A stretch of DNA of 64,000 nt from a bacterium M00.F.Ca.ET.205.01.1.1 (GCA_004791255.1 SRUQ01000006.1:124001-188000); one strand, 5' to 3'. Counted from the first letter of the stretch, positions 45,138-53,765 are shown. Notes: generated from the sequence alone by a model not told the origin. A program made the numbers and translations.

Positions 45138-45851
45138 TTATGATTTTGTCGTTGCGGCACCCTTCAGCGGGTAGTGTTTCGGGAAAGCCACCGACAGGAA
45201 CTCGTTCGCCGCCTGCAAGGCGGTCTCGCGGGTCGTGTCCTCGGTCCCCATCATCAGCCGCAGCCACAGCCCTTCCAGCATGGCCGACAGCGCCAGCGCC
45301 ATCACCTGCGGGTCATAGGCATAGGAGCCTCTGCCTTTGAGCGTCGCGCAGAGATCTATGAAGACCTGCTGGTAGTAATTGTCGCGCGAGCTGCTCAGCG
45401 CCTGGTAGGTCGGGCGTGACTTGGCCTCGCCCCAGAAAGCCAGCCAGGCCGCGAGCTTGCGCTTGTTGCAGATCGAGCGGTCGAAGTCGGCCCACACCAG
45501 ATATTGCAGCTGCCTCGCCGGATCGTCACCCGCCTTCTGCAGGGCCGTACGCCAGTGCGCCGAATATTCATCATACATGTGCTGCAGCGTGGCGATCAGC
45601 AGCTTTTCCTTGCTCTCGAAATGGAAGTTGACGATACCCCGCGACAGGCCGGCGCCATCGGCGACATCGGCCATCGTCGTTTCCGCATAGCCACGCTTGG
45701 CCAGCGAATCGATCGTCGCCTCGATCAGCTGCAGCTGCCTGACCTCTTTCGAAGCTTTGCGGCCGCGCTTTTCGGCATCGCCTTTTCGCGTCGTTTCGGG
45801 GGCGTTATCGAGGGCGTCTGCCGTTTTCATGCGCGTGATGGTCTCCAGCAT
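45138..45851 (-). CDS. BetI-like TetR-family regulator
   Basis: The 237-residue protein has a basic leader, a TetR helix-turn-helix (about residues 40-88; LIEATIDSLAKRGYAETTMADVADGAG, IVNFHFESKEKLL) and a C-terminal domain with the BetI pattern (LAAWLAFWGEA, ALSAMLEGLWLRLMMG). BetI proteins sense choline-type ligands and bind sites with TTGAAC/GTTCAA half-sites. The three TTGAAC-N5-TTCAA dyads of this region are therefore its likely targets, including dyad C in front of its own operon. It sits seven bases after the methyltransferase gene. Confidence 0.85.
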   Translation of the reverse strand: MLETITRMKTADALDNAPETTRKGDAEKRGRKASKEVRQLQLIEATIDSLAKRGYAETTMADVADGAGLSRGIVNFHFESKEKLLIATLQHMYDEYSAHWRTALQKAGDDPARQLQYLVWADFDRSICNKRKLAAWLAFWGEAKSRPTYQALSSSRDNYYQQVFIDLCATLKGRGSYAYDPQVMALALSAMLEGLWLRLMMGTEDTTRETALQAANEFLSVAFPKHYPLKGAATTKS

Positions 45852-45857
45852 CGCCGG

Positions 45858-46658
45858 CTATCCCTTGGCATCCGGCTTCCATCCGCGAAGATGAGTGGGA
45901 CGGTGCTCGCCACTGTCAAGCACCTTCTGCATGGCCTCCCAGGTCTTGATGTTCTTGTCGACATAGGCCGCCCCGACCGCGGCGGCGGCCGTCGGATAGA
46001 GCGGCCCTTTCAGCTTTTCCAACTCGCCCCGCGCCACCTCGCGATACCAGAGATTGCGGTCGCGCACAGTGACATCGGCAAAGCCGGCGCTACGCATCGC
46101 CCTGATATAGCGCGCCGGCGAGGCCATGGCGAACGACAACCCCTCGGCGGCGATATAGGCTTTCATCTCGGGCGACGGCTCGCCGTCATGCGAAATCATC
46201 CAGTTGGAGGCGGCGAAGACGCCGCCGGGCCTCAGCACCCGGAAGATGTCGGCGAACAGCGCGTCCTTGTCCGGCACGTGCAGCAGCGCATCCTTGGAGA
46301 AGACGACATCGAAGGAGCAATCCGCAAACGGCAGCCGCCCCGGCGGCGCCTGGATGAAGCGAGCGCGCTCGCTGAGCCCGCGCGCCGCGACGCGCTTCTT
46401 TGCCGTCTCGATCACCAGGTGCTCGACATCGTAACCGGTGGCGTGCGCGGCGCCATGGCGCTCAACCAGATGCAGCGTGATGCCGCCGGAGCCGCAGCCG
46501 ATGTCGAGAATGGTCTTGCCTTTGAGCGAAAGGCCCTCGACCACCCGGTCGACCTCGTCAGGCCCGCCCGGCGACAGGTAGCCGTCGCCCCACAGCGCCT
46601 CGAGGAAGCGGATGGCAGTGTCGTCGTACTCCGGTTCGGCCTCTGCCGTTTCGATCAT
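45858..46658 (-). CDS. class I SAM-dependent methyltransferase (phosphoethanolamine methyltransferase-like)
   Basis: The 266-residue protein has SAM motif I ILDIGCGSGG near residue 48, GYDVE (motif post I), FDVVFSKDALLHV (motif II) and VLRPGG. The WGDGYLSPGG opening just before the SAM fold resembles phosphoethanolamine and related N-methyltransferases. A methyltransferase in a catabolic operon could remove a methyl group in reverse, or methylate an intermediate. The ATG is set by GAGGGCTG upstream; the longer frame has no conserved residues. It is the first gene of the five-gene minus operon. Confidence 0.82.
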   Translation of the reverse strand: MIETAEAEPEYDDTAIRFLEALWGDGYLSPGGPDEVDRVVEGLSLKGKTILDIGCGSGGITLHLVERHGAAHATGYDVEHLVIETAKKRVAARGLSERARFIQAPPGRLPFADCSFDVVFSKDALLHVPDKDALFADIFRVLRPGGVFAASNWMISHDGEPSPEMKAYIAAEGLSFAMASPARYIRAMRSAGFADVTVRDRNLWYREVARGELEKLKGPLYPTAAAAVGAAYVDKNIKTWEAMQKVLDSGEHRPTHLRGWKPDAKG

Positions 46659-46742
46659 CAGCCCTCGGTCTCCAATCGACGAATGCTCACCTCGAACGCC
46701 GGCAAAGCGTAGCGCATACGCGGAAAAACACAACATAATTTG

Positions 46743-46758
46743 TTGAACATTCATTCAA
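46743..46758. promoter_or_regulatory. operator dyad C of the amine-catabolism regulon
   Basis: TTGAACATTCATTCAA repeats the core of dyads A and B. It lies 85 bases before the methyltransferase ATG and about 175 before the first flavoprotein gene, so it can control both divergent operons. The region is A/T-rich on the methyltransferase side. Confidence 0.75.
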
Positions 46759-46842
46759 TATGGCTGGACAGAATGGCTTTCGGCGTGCCAGATTTCGCCA
46801 AATCGGGAACAGATCACGCAAAAATGAACAGCGGATCGCACA

Positions 46843-46924
46843 GAGCAATTCCGGGAAAGGCGTGAGCGGATCCGGGAAAACCGCACCGCGCTTTCCCCTT
46901 GGGAATGCCTGAAAACAATGGACT
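46843..46924. repeat. rhizobial intergenic repeat, copy 3
   Basis: This starts GAGCAATTCCGGGAAAGGCG and ends GGGAATGCCTGAAAACAA. It is the most diverged of the three copies of this family seen here. It lies directly in front of the first flavoprotein gene, between it and dyad C, so it is probably part of its leader RNA. Confidence 0.65.
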
Positions 46925-46931
46925 GGCCAAA

Positions 46932-48551
46932 ATGAAAGCTTGGGACGCGATCATCATCGGCGGCGGCCACAACGGCCTGGTCAACGCCTGCTACCTGCAG
47001 CGCGCCGGGCTCGACGTGCTGGTGGTCGAGAAGAACGACTGGGTCGGAGGGGCGGCCACCAGCCGTGAACTGACGCCGGGCTTCCTCTACTCCAACTGCT
47101 CCTATGTCTGCTCGCTGTTCCGGCCCGAGATCATGCGCGACCTCGAACTGCCGCGCTTCGGCCTGCAGGTCATCTCCTATGAAGGCGGCGCGGTGTTCAC
47201 GCGTGACGGCGACTACCTTGCCAACTACCGCGACCACGACGCACACCGGCGTGAATTCGCCCGCTTCTCCAGGCGCGATGCCGAGGCCTATGACCGCTAC
47301 GCGCGCGACGTGACCCGGCAATGCCGCTTCATCCAACCCTTGCTGATGCGCACCGCGCCCGACCCGACCAGTTTTCGGCCACGCGATATCGGCGAGTTGC
47401 TCTATCTCGGCAAGAAATTCGCCGGCCTGTCGGCGGAAGAAATGGCGCTGACGCTGCGCTTCTGGACCATTTCGATCTCGGACTTCCTCGACGAATATTT
47501 CGAGACCGATGTCATCAAGGCGAATTTCGCGCTATCGGGCATCATCGGCACGGCGCTCGGGCCGATGTCGCCCGGCACCGCCTATGTGCTGCTCCACCAT
47601 TATATGGGCGAAGTCGACGGTTCGGTCGGAGCCTGGGGTTATGCGCGCGGCGGCATGGGCGCCGTGACCAGGGCATTGACCGCATCCTTCAAGGCGTCGG
47701 GCGGCACGATCCGCACCGGCGCCGAGGTCGACCATGTGCTGGTCGGCAGGGGCAAGGCCAAGGGCGTGGTGCTGGCCGGCGGCGAGGAAATCTACGGCAA
47801 GCTCGTCGTTTCAAATGCCGACGTGAAACGCACTTTCCTGAAGCTCGTCGAGGAAAAGGAACTGCCCGACATTTTCCTGCGCCGGGTCAAGAACTTCAAG
47901 ATCCGCGGCTCGTCCGGCAAGGTCAACATCGCGCTCGATTCGCTGCCGGAATTTCCCGCTCTGCCGAAGGACTCGCCGGTCTATCGCGGCGACATGCATT
48001 TCACCGATTCGATGGAGCGCATGGAGCGCGCCTATGACGACTGGAAGGCCGGGCGCTGGTCGGCCGATCCGTTCCTCGACATGGTCATCCCGACGACGCT
48101 CGACCCGACCATGGCTCCATCAGGCAAGCACTTCATGAGCTGCTTCGTGCAATATGCGCCGCCCAAGGTGAGCGGCCGCGACTGGACCGATGCCGACCGC
48201 GACGGCTTCGCCGAAAGCGTGATTGCGCAGATCGCGGAATACTCGCCGGGTTTCCGCGACCGCATCGTCCATATGGAAGTGCGCACGCCGCGCGAAATCG
48301 AGGCCGAGGTCGGCCTCAGCGAAGGCAATATTTTCCAAGGCGAGCTGACCTTTGACCAGTTGCTGTTCAACCGGCCGGTGCCCGGCTACGCGCAATATCG
48401 CTCGCCGGTCGGCGGCCTCTATATGTGCGGCTCCTCCACCCATCCCGGCGGCGGTGTGATGGGCGCCCCCGGGCGCAATGCCGCGGCCGAGATCCTGCGC
48501 GACCTCGCCAAGTCCACCTCGCATATGAGCCCGGCCCATGACGTCATTTGA
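46932..48551 (+). CDS. phytoene-desaturase-like FAD oxidoreductase, copy 1
   Basis: The 539-residue protein opens with IIIGGGHNGLVNACYLQRAG, a dinucleotide-binding fold, and ends with the second FAD motif SSTHPGGGVMGAPGRNAA. This is the carotenoid-desaturase/CrtI-like group, many members of which are not involved in carotenoids. No carotenoid synthesis gene is nearby. The start has no good ribosome site and follows a repeat, so ATG 46905 is an alternative. It overlaps the second flavoprotein by 14 bases, suggesting that they form a complex. A role in oxidising an amine or methylated intermediate is inferred from context. Confidence 0.85.
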   Translation: MKAWDAIIIGGGHNGLVNACYLQRAGLDVLVVEKNDWVGGAATSRELTPGFLYSNCSYVCSLFRPEIMRDLELPRFGLQVISYEGGAVFTRDGDYLANYRDHDAHRREFARFSRRDAEAYDRYARDVTRQCRFIQPLLMRTAPDPTSFRPRDIGELLYLGKKFAGLSAEEMALTLRFWTISISDFLDEYFETDVIKANFALSGIIGTALGPMSPGTAYVLLHHYMGEVDGSVGAWGYARGGMGAVTRALTASFKASGGTIRTGAEVDHVLVGRGKAKGVVLAGGEEIYGKLVVSNADVKRTFLKLVEEKELPDIFLRRVKNFKIRGSSGKVNIALDSLPEFPALPKDSPVYRGDMHFTDSMERMERAYDDWKAGRWSADPFLDMVIPTTLDPTMAPSGKHFMSCFVQYAPPKVSGRDWTDADRDGFAESVIAQIAEYSPGFRDRIVHMEVRTPREIEAEVGLSEGNIFQGELTFDQLLFNRPVPGYAQYRSPVGGLYMCGSSTHPGGGVMGAPGRNAAAEILRDLAKSTSHMSPAHDVI

Positions 48552-50103
48552 TGTAATCGCCATTGGCGGCGGCCATAACGGGCTTGTCGCGGCGGCCACG
48601 CTGGCCAAGGCAGGCCGCAAGGTGGTGGTGCTGGAAGCCGCCAGCGCGGTCGGCGGCGCGGCGCGCACCGAGGAATTCGCGCCGGGTTTTCGCGTCTCTG
48701 CCGTCGCCCATCTGTTGAACCGCCTGCACCCCGATGTGGTGAAGACGCTGGAGCTGGAAAAGCACGGGCTGCAATTTGCCCGCACCGATTTCCTGCCCTC
48801 GGTGGCGCTGTCCACGGGCGGTCCGGCGCTGGTCCTGTATGGCGCCTATGGCGAGGTGCTGACCGGCGCCAGCTCCGCCGAGCAATCAGCCTGGAAGGAG
48901 TTGCGTGCGCAACTCCTGCGCTATGCCGGCATATTGAAGCCGTTCCTATCGCGTCGGCCGCCCGATCTTGCCGGTATGTCCTTCAAGGAGACGGCAGCGC
49001 TTGGCCAGGCGGCCCTGTCGCTGAAGAAGCTCGGCAAGGAAGACATGCGCGACTTCCTGCGCGTGCTGTTGATGAATGTCGCCGACCTGCTCGACGAACA
49101 GCTCGCCGACGACAGGCTGAAGGGCCTGCTCGCCTTTGACGCCACGCTTGGCAGCCATCTCGGTCCGCGCTCGCCGACCTCGCTGCTCGGCCTCTACTAC
49201 CGGCTGGCCGGCGAGGCTGGCGGAGCGGCCGGCGCGCAGCTGCTGCCCAGGGGCGGCATGGGTGCTGTGGTGACAGCCATCCGCGCCGCTGCGGAAAAGG
49301 CTGGTGTCACCATCCGCACTTCGATTTCGGTCGCAAAAATCATCGTCGAGAACGGCCGCGCCGCCGGCGTCGCGCTCGACAATAGCGAGGTGCTGCGCGC
49401 CCGCACCATCGTCTCCGCCATCAATCCGGCGACGACCTTGCTCGACCTCGTCGGGCCGCGCGAGATCGACACCGGCTTCCTGCGCAAGGTGAAAAACATC
49501 CGCATGAAGGGCGATGCCGCCAAGCTTCATCTGGCGCTCGACCGGCCGCCGCAATTCACCGGCGCCGATGCCGCCGACCACAAGGGCCGGCTGGTCATTG
49601 CGCCCTCGCCCGATCACGTCGAGCGCGCCTTCAATCCTTCGAAATATGGCGAATTCTCGCCTGAGCCGGTGATGGAGATCACCTTGCCCAGCCTTGCCGA
49701 TCCCTCGCTGGCGCCGAGCGGCGCCTGCGTGCTGTCGGCCGTGGTGCAATACGCGCCCTATCAGCTGAAAGACGGGTGGAACGCCGGCAAGCCGAAACTG
49801 CTCAAGGCGATCATGGCGCAGCTCGAATCCTATGCGCCCGGCATCGGCAAGACGGTGCAACACAGTGAGCTTCTGACGCCGGTCGACATCGAGGCGCGCT
49901 ATCGCATTCCCGGCGGCCACTGGCACCATGGTGAATTGCAGGCCGACCAGATGCTGATCTCGCGCCCGGTCTCGGGCTGGTCCGGCTACGACACGCCACT
50001 CGACGGTCTGTTCCTGGCCGGCGCCGGTTCGCATCCGGGCGGCGGTGTCTCCGGCGCGCCCGGGCTGAACGCCGCGCGGCGCATTATCGCGATGAAGGGG
50101 TAG
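48538..50103 (+). CDS. phytoene-desaturase-like FAD oxidoreductase, copy 2
   Basis: The 521-residue protein shares architecture with copy 1 (VIAIGGGHNGLVAAATLAKAG at the start, GAGSHPGGGVSGAPGLNAA at the end) but is well diverged, so the duplication is old. It is coupled to copy 1 by overlap and followed three bases later by the GcvT-like gene. The pairing of two such flavoproteins with a folate-type protein suggests a multi-subunit oxidase or demethylase. Confidence 0.85.
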   Translation: MTSFDVIAIGGGHNGLVAAATLAKAGRKVVVLEAASAVGGAARTEEFAPGFRVSAVAHLLNRLHPDVVKTLELEKHGLQFARTDFLPSVALSTGGPALVLYGAYGEVLTGASSAEQSAWKELRAQLLRYAGILKPFLSRRPPDLAGMSFKETAALGQAALSLKKLGKEDMRDFLRVLLMNVADLLDEQLADDRLKGLLAFDATLGSHLGPRSPTSLLGLYYRLAGEAGGAAGAQLLPRGGMGAVVTAIRAAAEKAGVTIRTSISVAKIIVENGRAAGVALDNSEVLRARTIVSAINPATTLLDLVGPREIDTGFLRKVKNIRMKGDAAKLHLALDRPPQFTGADAADHKGRLVIAPSPDHVERAFNPSKYGEFSPEPVMEITLPSLADPSLAPSGACVLSAVVQYAPYQLKDGWNAGKPKLLKAIMAQLESYAPGIGKTVQHSELLTPVDIEARYRIPGGHWHHGELQADQMLISRPVSGWSGYDTPLDGLFLAGAGSHPGGGVSGAPGLNAARRIIAMKG

Positions 50104-50106
50104 CTT

Positions 50107-51366
50107 ATGGCCCAGGCAACCAGGAAGAAGCCCACCTCGAAGGCAGCAGACCCGATCGTCTCCGCCCGCATCACCGCCCAAAGCCATTTCCGCACGCTGC
50201 GTTTCGGCACGCCGTTCCAGCCGCGCATCGACGCGCTGGCCAAGACCCAGGACTGGTACAACTGGGCCGGCTACCGCGCGCCGTATTCGCTGTGGGACGA
50301 GGAGCTCGAATATTTCGCCATCCGCAGCCAGGCGGCGCTGTTCGACATCTCGCCGATGACCAAATACCGCGTTGAGGGACCGGGCGCCGAGGCCTTCCTC
50401 GACCGTGTCACGCTGCGCGATGTCACCAAGCTCAAGCCGGGACGCGTCCACTACACGGCGTGGTGCGACGATGAAGGGTTCGTGCTGGACGATGGCACAC
50501 TGTTCCGCCTCTCGCCGACGCGCTTCCGCCTGTGCTCGCAGGAACGGCATCTGCCGTGGCTGCTCGACAGCGCCATCGGTTTCGAGGTGACCGTCGAGGA
50601 AGAAACAGAGGCCGTCGCCGGGCTTGCCTTGCAAGGCCCGACATCCTTCGCCGTGCTGCGCGATGCGGGCTTCATCGGAATCGAGAAGCTGAAAGCCTTT
50701 GACCTCGCCGAATTCGAGCATGATGGCGCCACCCTCACCATCTCGCGCACCGGCTTCACCGGCGATCTCGGCTATGAACTGTTCTTCTCAGCTGACCAGG
50801 CGCTGAGCCTTTGGGACCGGCTGATGACGGCGGGCGAACCGCGCGGTATCAGGGCCATCGGTTATACCGCGCTCAACCGCGCCAGGCTCGAAGCCGGGCT
50901 GATCGTCGCCAATGCCGATTTCACCACCGCCGAACACGCCATCCGCGCCGACCGCCTGCGCATGCCCGACGAGATCGGCCTCGGCTTCATGGTCGATGCG
51001 GAAAAGGACCATTTCAACGGCCGCCGCGCCATTCTCGAGGCGCGCGCCAGACGCAAGCTGCGCCATGTGCTGGTCGGGCTGGAGATCGAGGGCAACATCC
51101 CGGCCGAGCACGCCATCGTCTACTGCAAGAAAAGCCAGGAGGTCGGACTGGTGAGCGCCGCCATGTGGTCGCCGATGGCCAAGCGCAACATCGCCATCGC
51201 CTCGCTGGCGCGGCCCTATGGTGATACGATGGTGGAGGACCTCTGGGTGGAGATCTACGCCATGCGCGAGTTGCAGTACCAGAAGCTGATGAAGCGGGCC
51301 AAGGTGGTGCAACGCCCTTTCATCAAGCTCGACCGCCGCACCGCAAATCCGCCGGCGGATTTCTGA
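50107..51366 (+). CDS. GcvT-like aminomethyltransferase-family protein
   Basis: The 419-residue protein has the GcvT fold: ALFDISPMTKYRVEGPGAEAFLDRV near residue 77, LALQGP near 176 and the folate-site region SRTGFTGDLGYELFF near 215, then a C-terminal barrel. GcvT relatives, including the dimethylglycine and sarcosine oxidase modules, pass one-carbon units to tetrahydrofolate. Placed after two flavoproteins it could capture the formaldehyde released in a demethylation. The start follows AAGGGG. Whether folate is bound cannot be settled by eye. Confidence 0.85.
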   Translation: MAQATRKKPTSKAADPIVSARITAQSHFRTLRFGTPFQPRIDALAKTQDWYNWAGYRAPYSLWDEELEYFAIRSQAALFDISPMTKYRVEGPGAEAFLDRVTLRDVTKLKPGRVHYTAWCDDEGFVLDDGTLFRLSPTRFRLCSQERHLPWLLDSAIGFEVTVEEETEAVAGLALQGPTSFAVLRDAGFIGIEKLKAFDLAEFEHDGATLTISRTGFTGDLGYELFFSADQALSLWDRLMTAGEPRGIRAIGYTALNRARLEAGLIVANADFTTAEHAIRADRLRMPDEIGLGFMVDAEKDHFNGRRAILEARARRKLRHVLVGLEIEGNIPAEHAIVYCKKSQEVGLVSAAMWSPMAKRNIAIASLARPYGDTMVEDLWVEIYAMRELQYQKLMKRAKVVQRPFIKLDRRTANPPADF

Positions 51367-51368
51367 CC

Positions 51369-51626
51369 ATGGCCGAACAAGCCGACGGGCAGGATGAAGA
51401 GGCCGCCGAACAGTGGGAGCTGGTCAACACGCCGCTCGGCGAAAAATGGTCGGGTCGCGCGCGCTACGCCGCCGCCATGTACTTCTACAAACGCGACGAG
51501 ATGAGCGCCGAGACGCTGGAAGTCTACCGCATCTGCGCCCGGCTCGATTCGGAAAACCCGCTGCCGATCATCCGCGACCGTGCCGTTGGCAAGGAGTGGC
51601 TGAAACGCATGGGCTACGATCAGTAG
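51369..51626 (+). CDS. 85-residue protein of the flavoprotein/GcvT operon
   Basis: An acidic N-terminus (DGQDEEAAEQWE) is followed by a small helical domain (GRARYAAAMYFYKRDEMS, VYRICARLDSENPLP, GKEWLKRMGY). It begins three bases after the GcvT-like stop and ends the operon. I do not recognise the family. It is not SoxD-like: it has a single Cys and no zinc-ligand set. Its position suggests a small subunit of, or adaptor for, the flavoprotein-GcvT assembly. Confidence 0.7.
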   Translation: MAEQADGQDEEAAEQWELVNTPLGEKWSGRARYAAAMYFYKRDEMSAETLEVYRICARLDSENPLPIIRDRAVGKEWLKRMGYDQ

Positions 51627-51633
51627 CGTCGCC

Positions 51634-52692
51634 TCAGCCTATCGTGCGCTCAAGCATGCTCAGCCAGTTGCGATAGGCGATCTTCTCGATCAGCGTCCGG
51701 CCGAAGCCGCGCGCGGCCAGCGCATCGATGAGCTTCGGCAGGCCGGCAACGTCGCCGATGACGGCCGGGATCATGGCGCCATCGAAATCCGAGCCGAGGC
51801 CGACGCCGTCCTCGCCGAGCGCCTGCAGCAGCGAATCGATATGGCGCACCATGAGGTCGAGGCTGGTGTCGGCATTCATGCGGCCGTCCTCGCGCAGGAA
51901 CCCGGTGGCGAAGTTCAGCCCGACCATGCCGCCGGACTCGCGTATGGCGCCGAGCTGCCAGTCGGTGAGATTGCGCGAATGGGTGCAGAGCGCATGCACG
52001 TTGGAGTGGGTGGCGACCAGCGGCGCGTCGCTGATTTCAGCGACATCGCGAAAGCCCTTCTCGTTGAGATGCGAGAGGTCGATCATGATCTTCAGTTCGT
52101 TGCAGGCCTTGACCAGCGCCTTGCCGGCATCGGTCAGACCGGGCCCGGTGTCGGGCGAAGACGGAAAGCGGAACGGCACGCCATGGCCGAAAGCATTCGG
52201 CCGGCTCCACACTATGCCGAGCGAACGCAGGCCGGCGGCATGCAGCACATCGAGCATGGTCAGTTCGGGGTCGATCGCCTCGACGCCCTCGATATGAAAC
52301 ACCGCGGCGATCTCATCGCGCGCCATGGCGGCGCGCACATCGCCGGCGCTGCGGCAGACGGACAATGCTCCGGCCCGCTCCAGCCGGAACAGGATCGACG
52401 CCATCGCGATGGTCGAGTTGAGGGCATCGCTGCGCGGAACCTCAGGCGGCAGGGGCTCGCTGTCGCTCGGCGCCGCGGGCACGGCGCTACGCCTGGCCTT
52501 CTCGACCGGCGGCGGGAAGATCGCGAACATGCCGCCAGCGAAGCCGCCGGCCTTCGCGCGCGGCAGGTCGATGTGGCCGCCCGATTTCCCCTCGATGAAC
52601 AGCTTTTCGACATCCGTGTCTTTCGACTGATAGAGACGCAGCAGCGTATCGTTATGGCCGTCAAAGACGGGGATGAGGTCTGTTTCAGGCAT
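51634..52692 (-). CDS. membrane-dipeptidase family hydrolase (peptidase M19)
   Basis: The roughly 352-residue protein has the zinc site DGHNDTL near residue 9, the bridging Glu in FHIEGVEAI near 130 and His ligands further on (DLSHLNEKG, THSNVHALC). It lacks a signal peptide. Family members cleave dipeptides or related amides. It is convergent with the flavoprotein operon, eight bases from its end, and is not obviously co-regulated with it. Neither ATG (52692, 52704) has a ribosome site, so the start is uncertain by four residues. Confidence 0.88.
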   Translation of the reverse strand: MPETDLIPVFDGHNDTLLRLYQSKDTDVEKLFIEGKSGGHIDLPRAKAGGFAGGMFAIFPPPVEKARRSAVPAAPSDSEPLPPEVPRSDALNSTIAMASILFRLERAGALSVCRSAGDVRAAMARDEIAAVFHIEGVEAIDPELTMLDVLHAAGLRSLGIVWSRPNAFGHGVPFRFPSSPDTGPGLTDAGKALVKACNELKIMIDLSHLNEKGFRDVAEISDAPLVATHSNVHALCTHSRNLTDWQLGAIRESGGMVGLNFATGFLREDGRMNADTSLDLMVRHIDSLLQALGEDGVGLGSDFDGAMIPAVIGDVAGLPKLIDALAARGFGRTLIEKIAYRNWLSMLERTIG

Positions 52693-52838
52693 CGGGGGGA
52701 TCATTCACTTCGTTTGTCGGCACGGCGAGATAATATATCTAGGCAAGATGCGCCGCCGGGGCAAATTACAAAGCCATCCGGCGGCAACTGGCGCCCGTTT
52801 TCCCGTCCATGCCGATCAACGATGTGCCTGCGTGTTCC

Positions 52839-53138
52839 CTACTGCTTCAGCACGTCGGCCCATTCCGGATGGCGGCGAAACTGGGCATTGGCGAAGGGAC
52901 AAAGCGGGATGATCTTCTTGCCCGCCGCGCGCGCATCCTCGACGGCGCGGGTGACGAGCCGAAGCCCGGCACCCTGGCCGCGAAACACGTCGGGCACTTC
53001 CGTATGATCGATGATGAGCTGGTGCTCGCCGATCTTGGTGAAAGTCATCTCGGCCTCGGCGCCACCGGGCCCGCGCAGGAGATAGCGGCCCTTGGAGCCG
53101 CGATCTTCCAGTTCGATCTCAGGCAGTTGGTCGGCCAT
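52839..53138 (-). CDS. GNAT-type N-acetyltransferase
   Basis: The 99-residue protein is the short GNAT form: FRGQGAGLRLVTRAVEDARAAG covers the acetyl-CoA-binding loop (RGQGAG) and helix, and IPLCPFANAQFRRHPEW is the family ending. It is the third gene of an operon with an alpha/beta hydrolase (gap of two bases) and a VOC dioxygenase. The substrate is unknown; a detoxification role would suit the operon. Confidence 0.85.
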   Translation of the reverse strand: MADQLPEIELEDRGSKGRYLLRGPGGAEAEMTFTKIGEHQLIIDHTEVPDVFRGQGAGLRLVTRAVEDARAAGKKIIPLCPFANAQFRRHPEWADVLKQ

Positions 53139-53140
53139 CG

Positions 53141-53761
53141 CTATGCTCCTTGCACGGCGCCGGCAAAGAGCCGCCGCGCCGCCTCGATTTCGTTTGGCCG
53201 CAGCTCGTGCCCGCCTTCATGCCACGCCACTGTGACATCGGCGCCATCGGCGCGCAAATAGGCTTCCAGCCGCGACGTCAGGTTGGGCGGGCAGATCGGA
53301 TCTCGCTTGCCCGCCGTCACCAGGATGTGGCGGCCAGCGAGGCTGCCTTTCACCTGCGGTTCGAACGGGATCAGCGGATGCATCAGCACCGTTGCGTCGA
53401 ACAGGTCAGGGACTTCGAAGACCAGCGATGCCAGAATGTTGGCGCCGTTGGAATAGCCGAGGCCATAGACCGCAGATGGCTTCGCTACGGCGACATGTGC
53501 GTTGACGAAATCAGCCATCTTCCCGGTCGCCCGGGCGAGGTCGTCCATATCGTAGACGCCCTCGCCGGTGCGGCGAAAGAAGCGCGCCGCCCCGTGTTCG
53601 GAAACATCGCCGCGCGGCGAGACAATGGTTGCCTGGGGCACGAGGTCGCGCCCCAGCGAAACAAGCTGGCTCTCGTCACCTCCGGTGCCATGAAAGACGA
53701 AGAGCAAGGGGCTGCCCGGCGAACCGGGCAACACCTTGTGGATGTAACTGTCTGTGCTCAT
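53141..53761 (-). CDS. alpha/beta hydrolase, MhqD/carboxylesterase-like
   Basis: The 206-residue protein has the nucleophile elbow GYSNG near residue 103, the oxyanion region FHGTGGDE near 24 and C-terminal catalytic residues in AGKRDPICP and HEGGHEL. It resembles the phospholipase/carboxylesterase group that includes MhqD of Gram-positive bacteria. Together with the MhqO-like dioxygenase upstream it suggests a quinone or electrophile response. Confidence 0.85.
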   Translation of the reverse strand: MSTDSYIHKVLPGSPGSPLLFVFHGTGGDESQLVSLGRDLVPQATIVSPRGDVSEHGAARFFRRTGEGVYDMDDLARATGKMADFVNAHVAVAKPSAVYGLGYSNGANILASLVFEVPDLFDATVLMHPLIPFEPQVKGSLAGRHILVTAGKRDPICPPNLTSRLEAYLRADGADVTVAWHEGGHELRPNEIEAARRLFAGAVQGA

Positions 53762-53765
53762 TGTC

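Noticed and set aside
42819..45143. A 774-codon frame opposite the two binding-protein genes
   Set aside because: It shows a repeated protein only because the antisense genes are duplicated. It lacks a signal peptide or known domain.
46755..47336. A minus-strand frame next to dyad C
   Set aside because: It lies over the start of the first flavoprotein gene and across the operator and repeat, with no motif of its own.
48946..50721. A 591-codon minus frame over the flavoprotein and GcvT-like genes
   Set aside because: It has shadow composition, and it crosses two real genes that have full family motifs.
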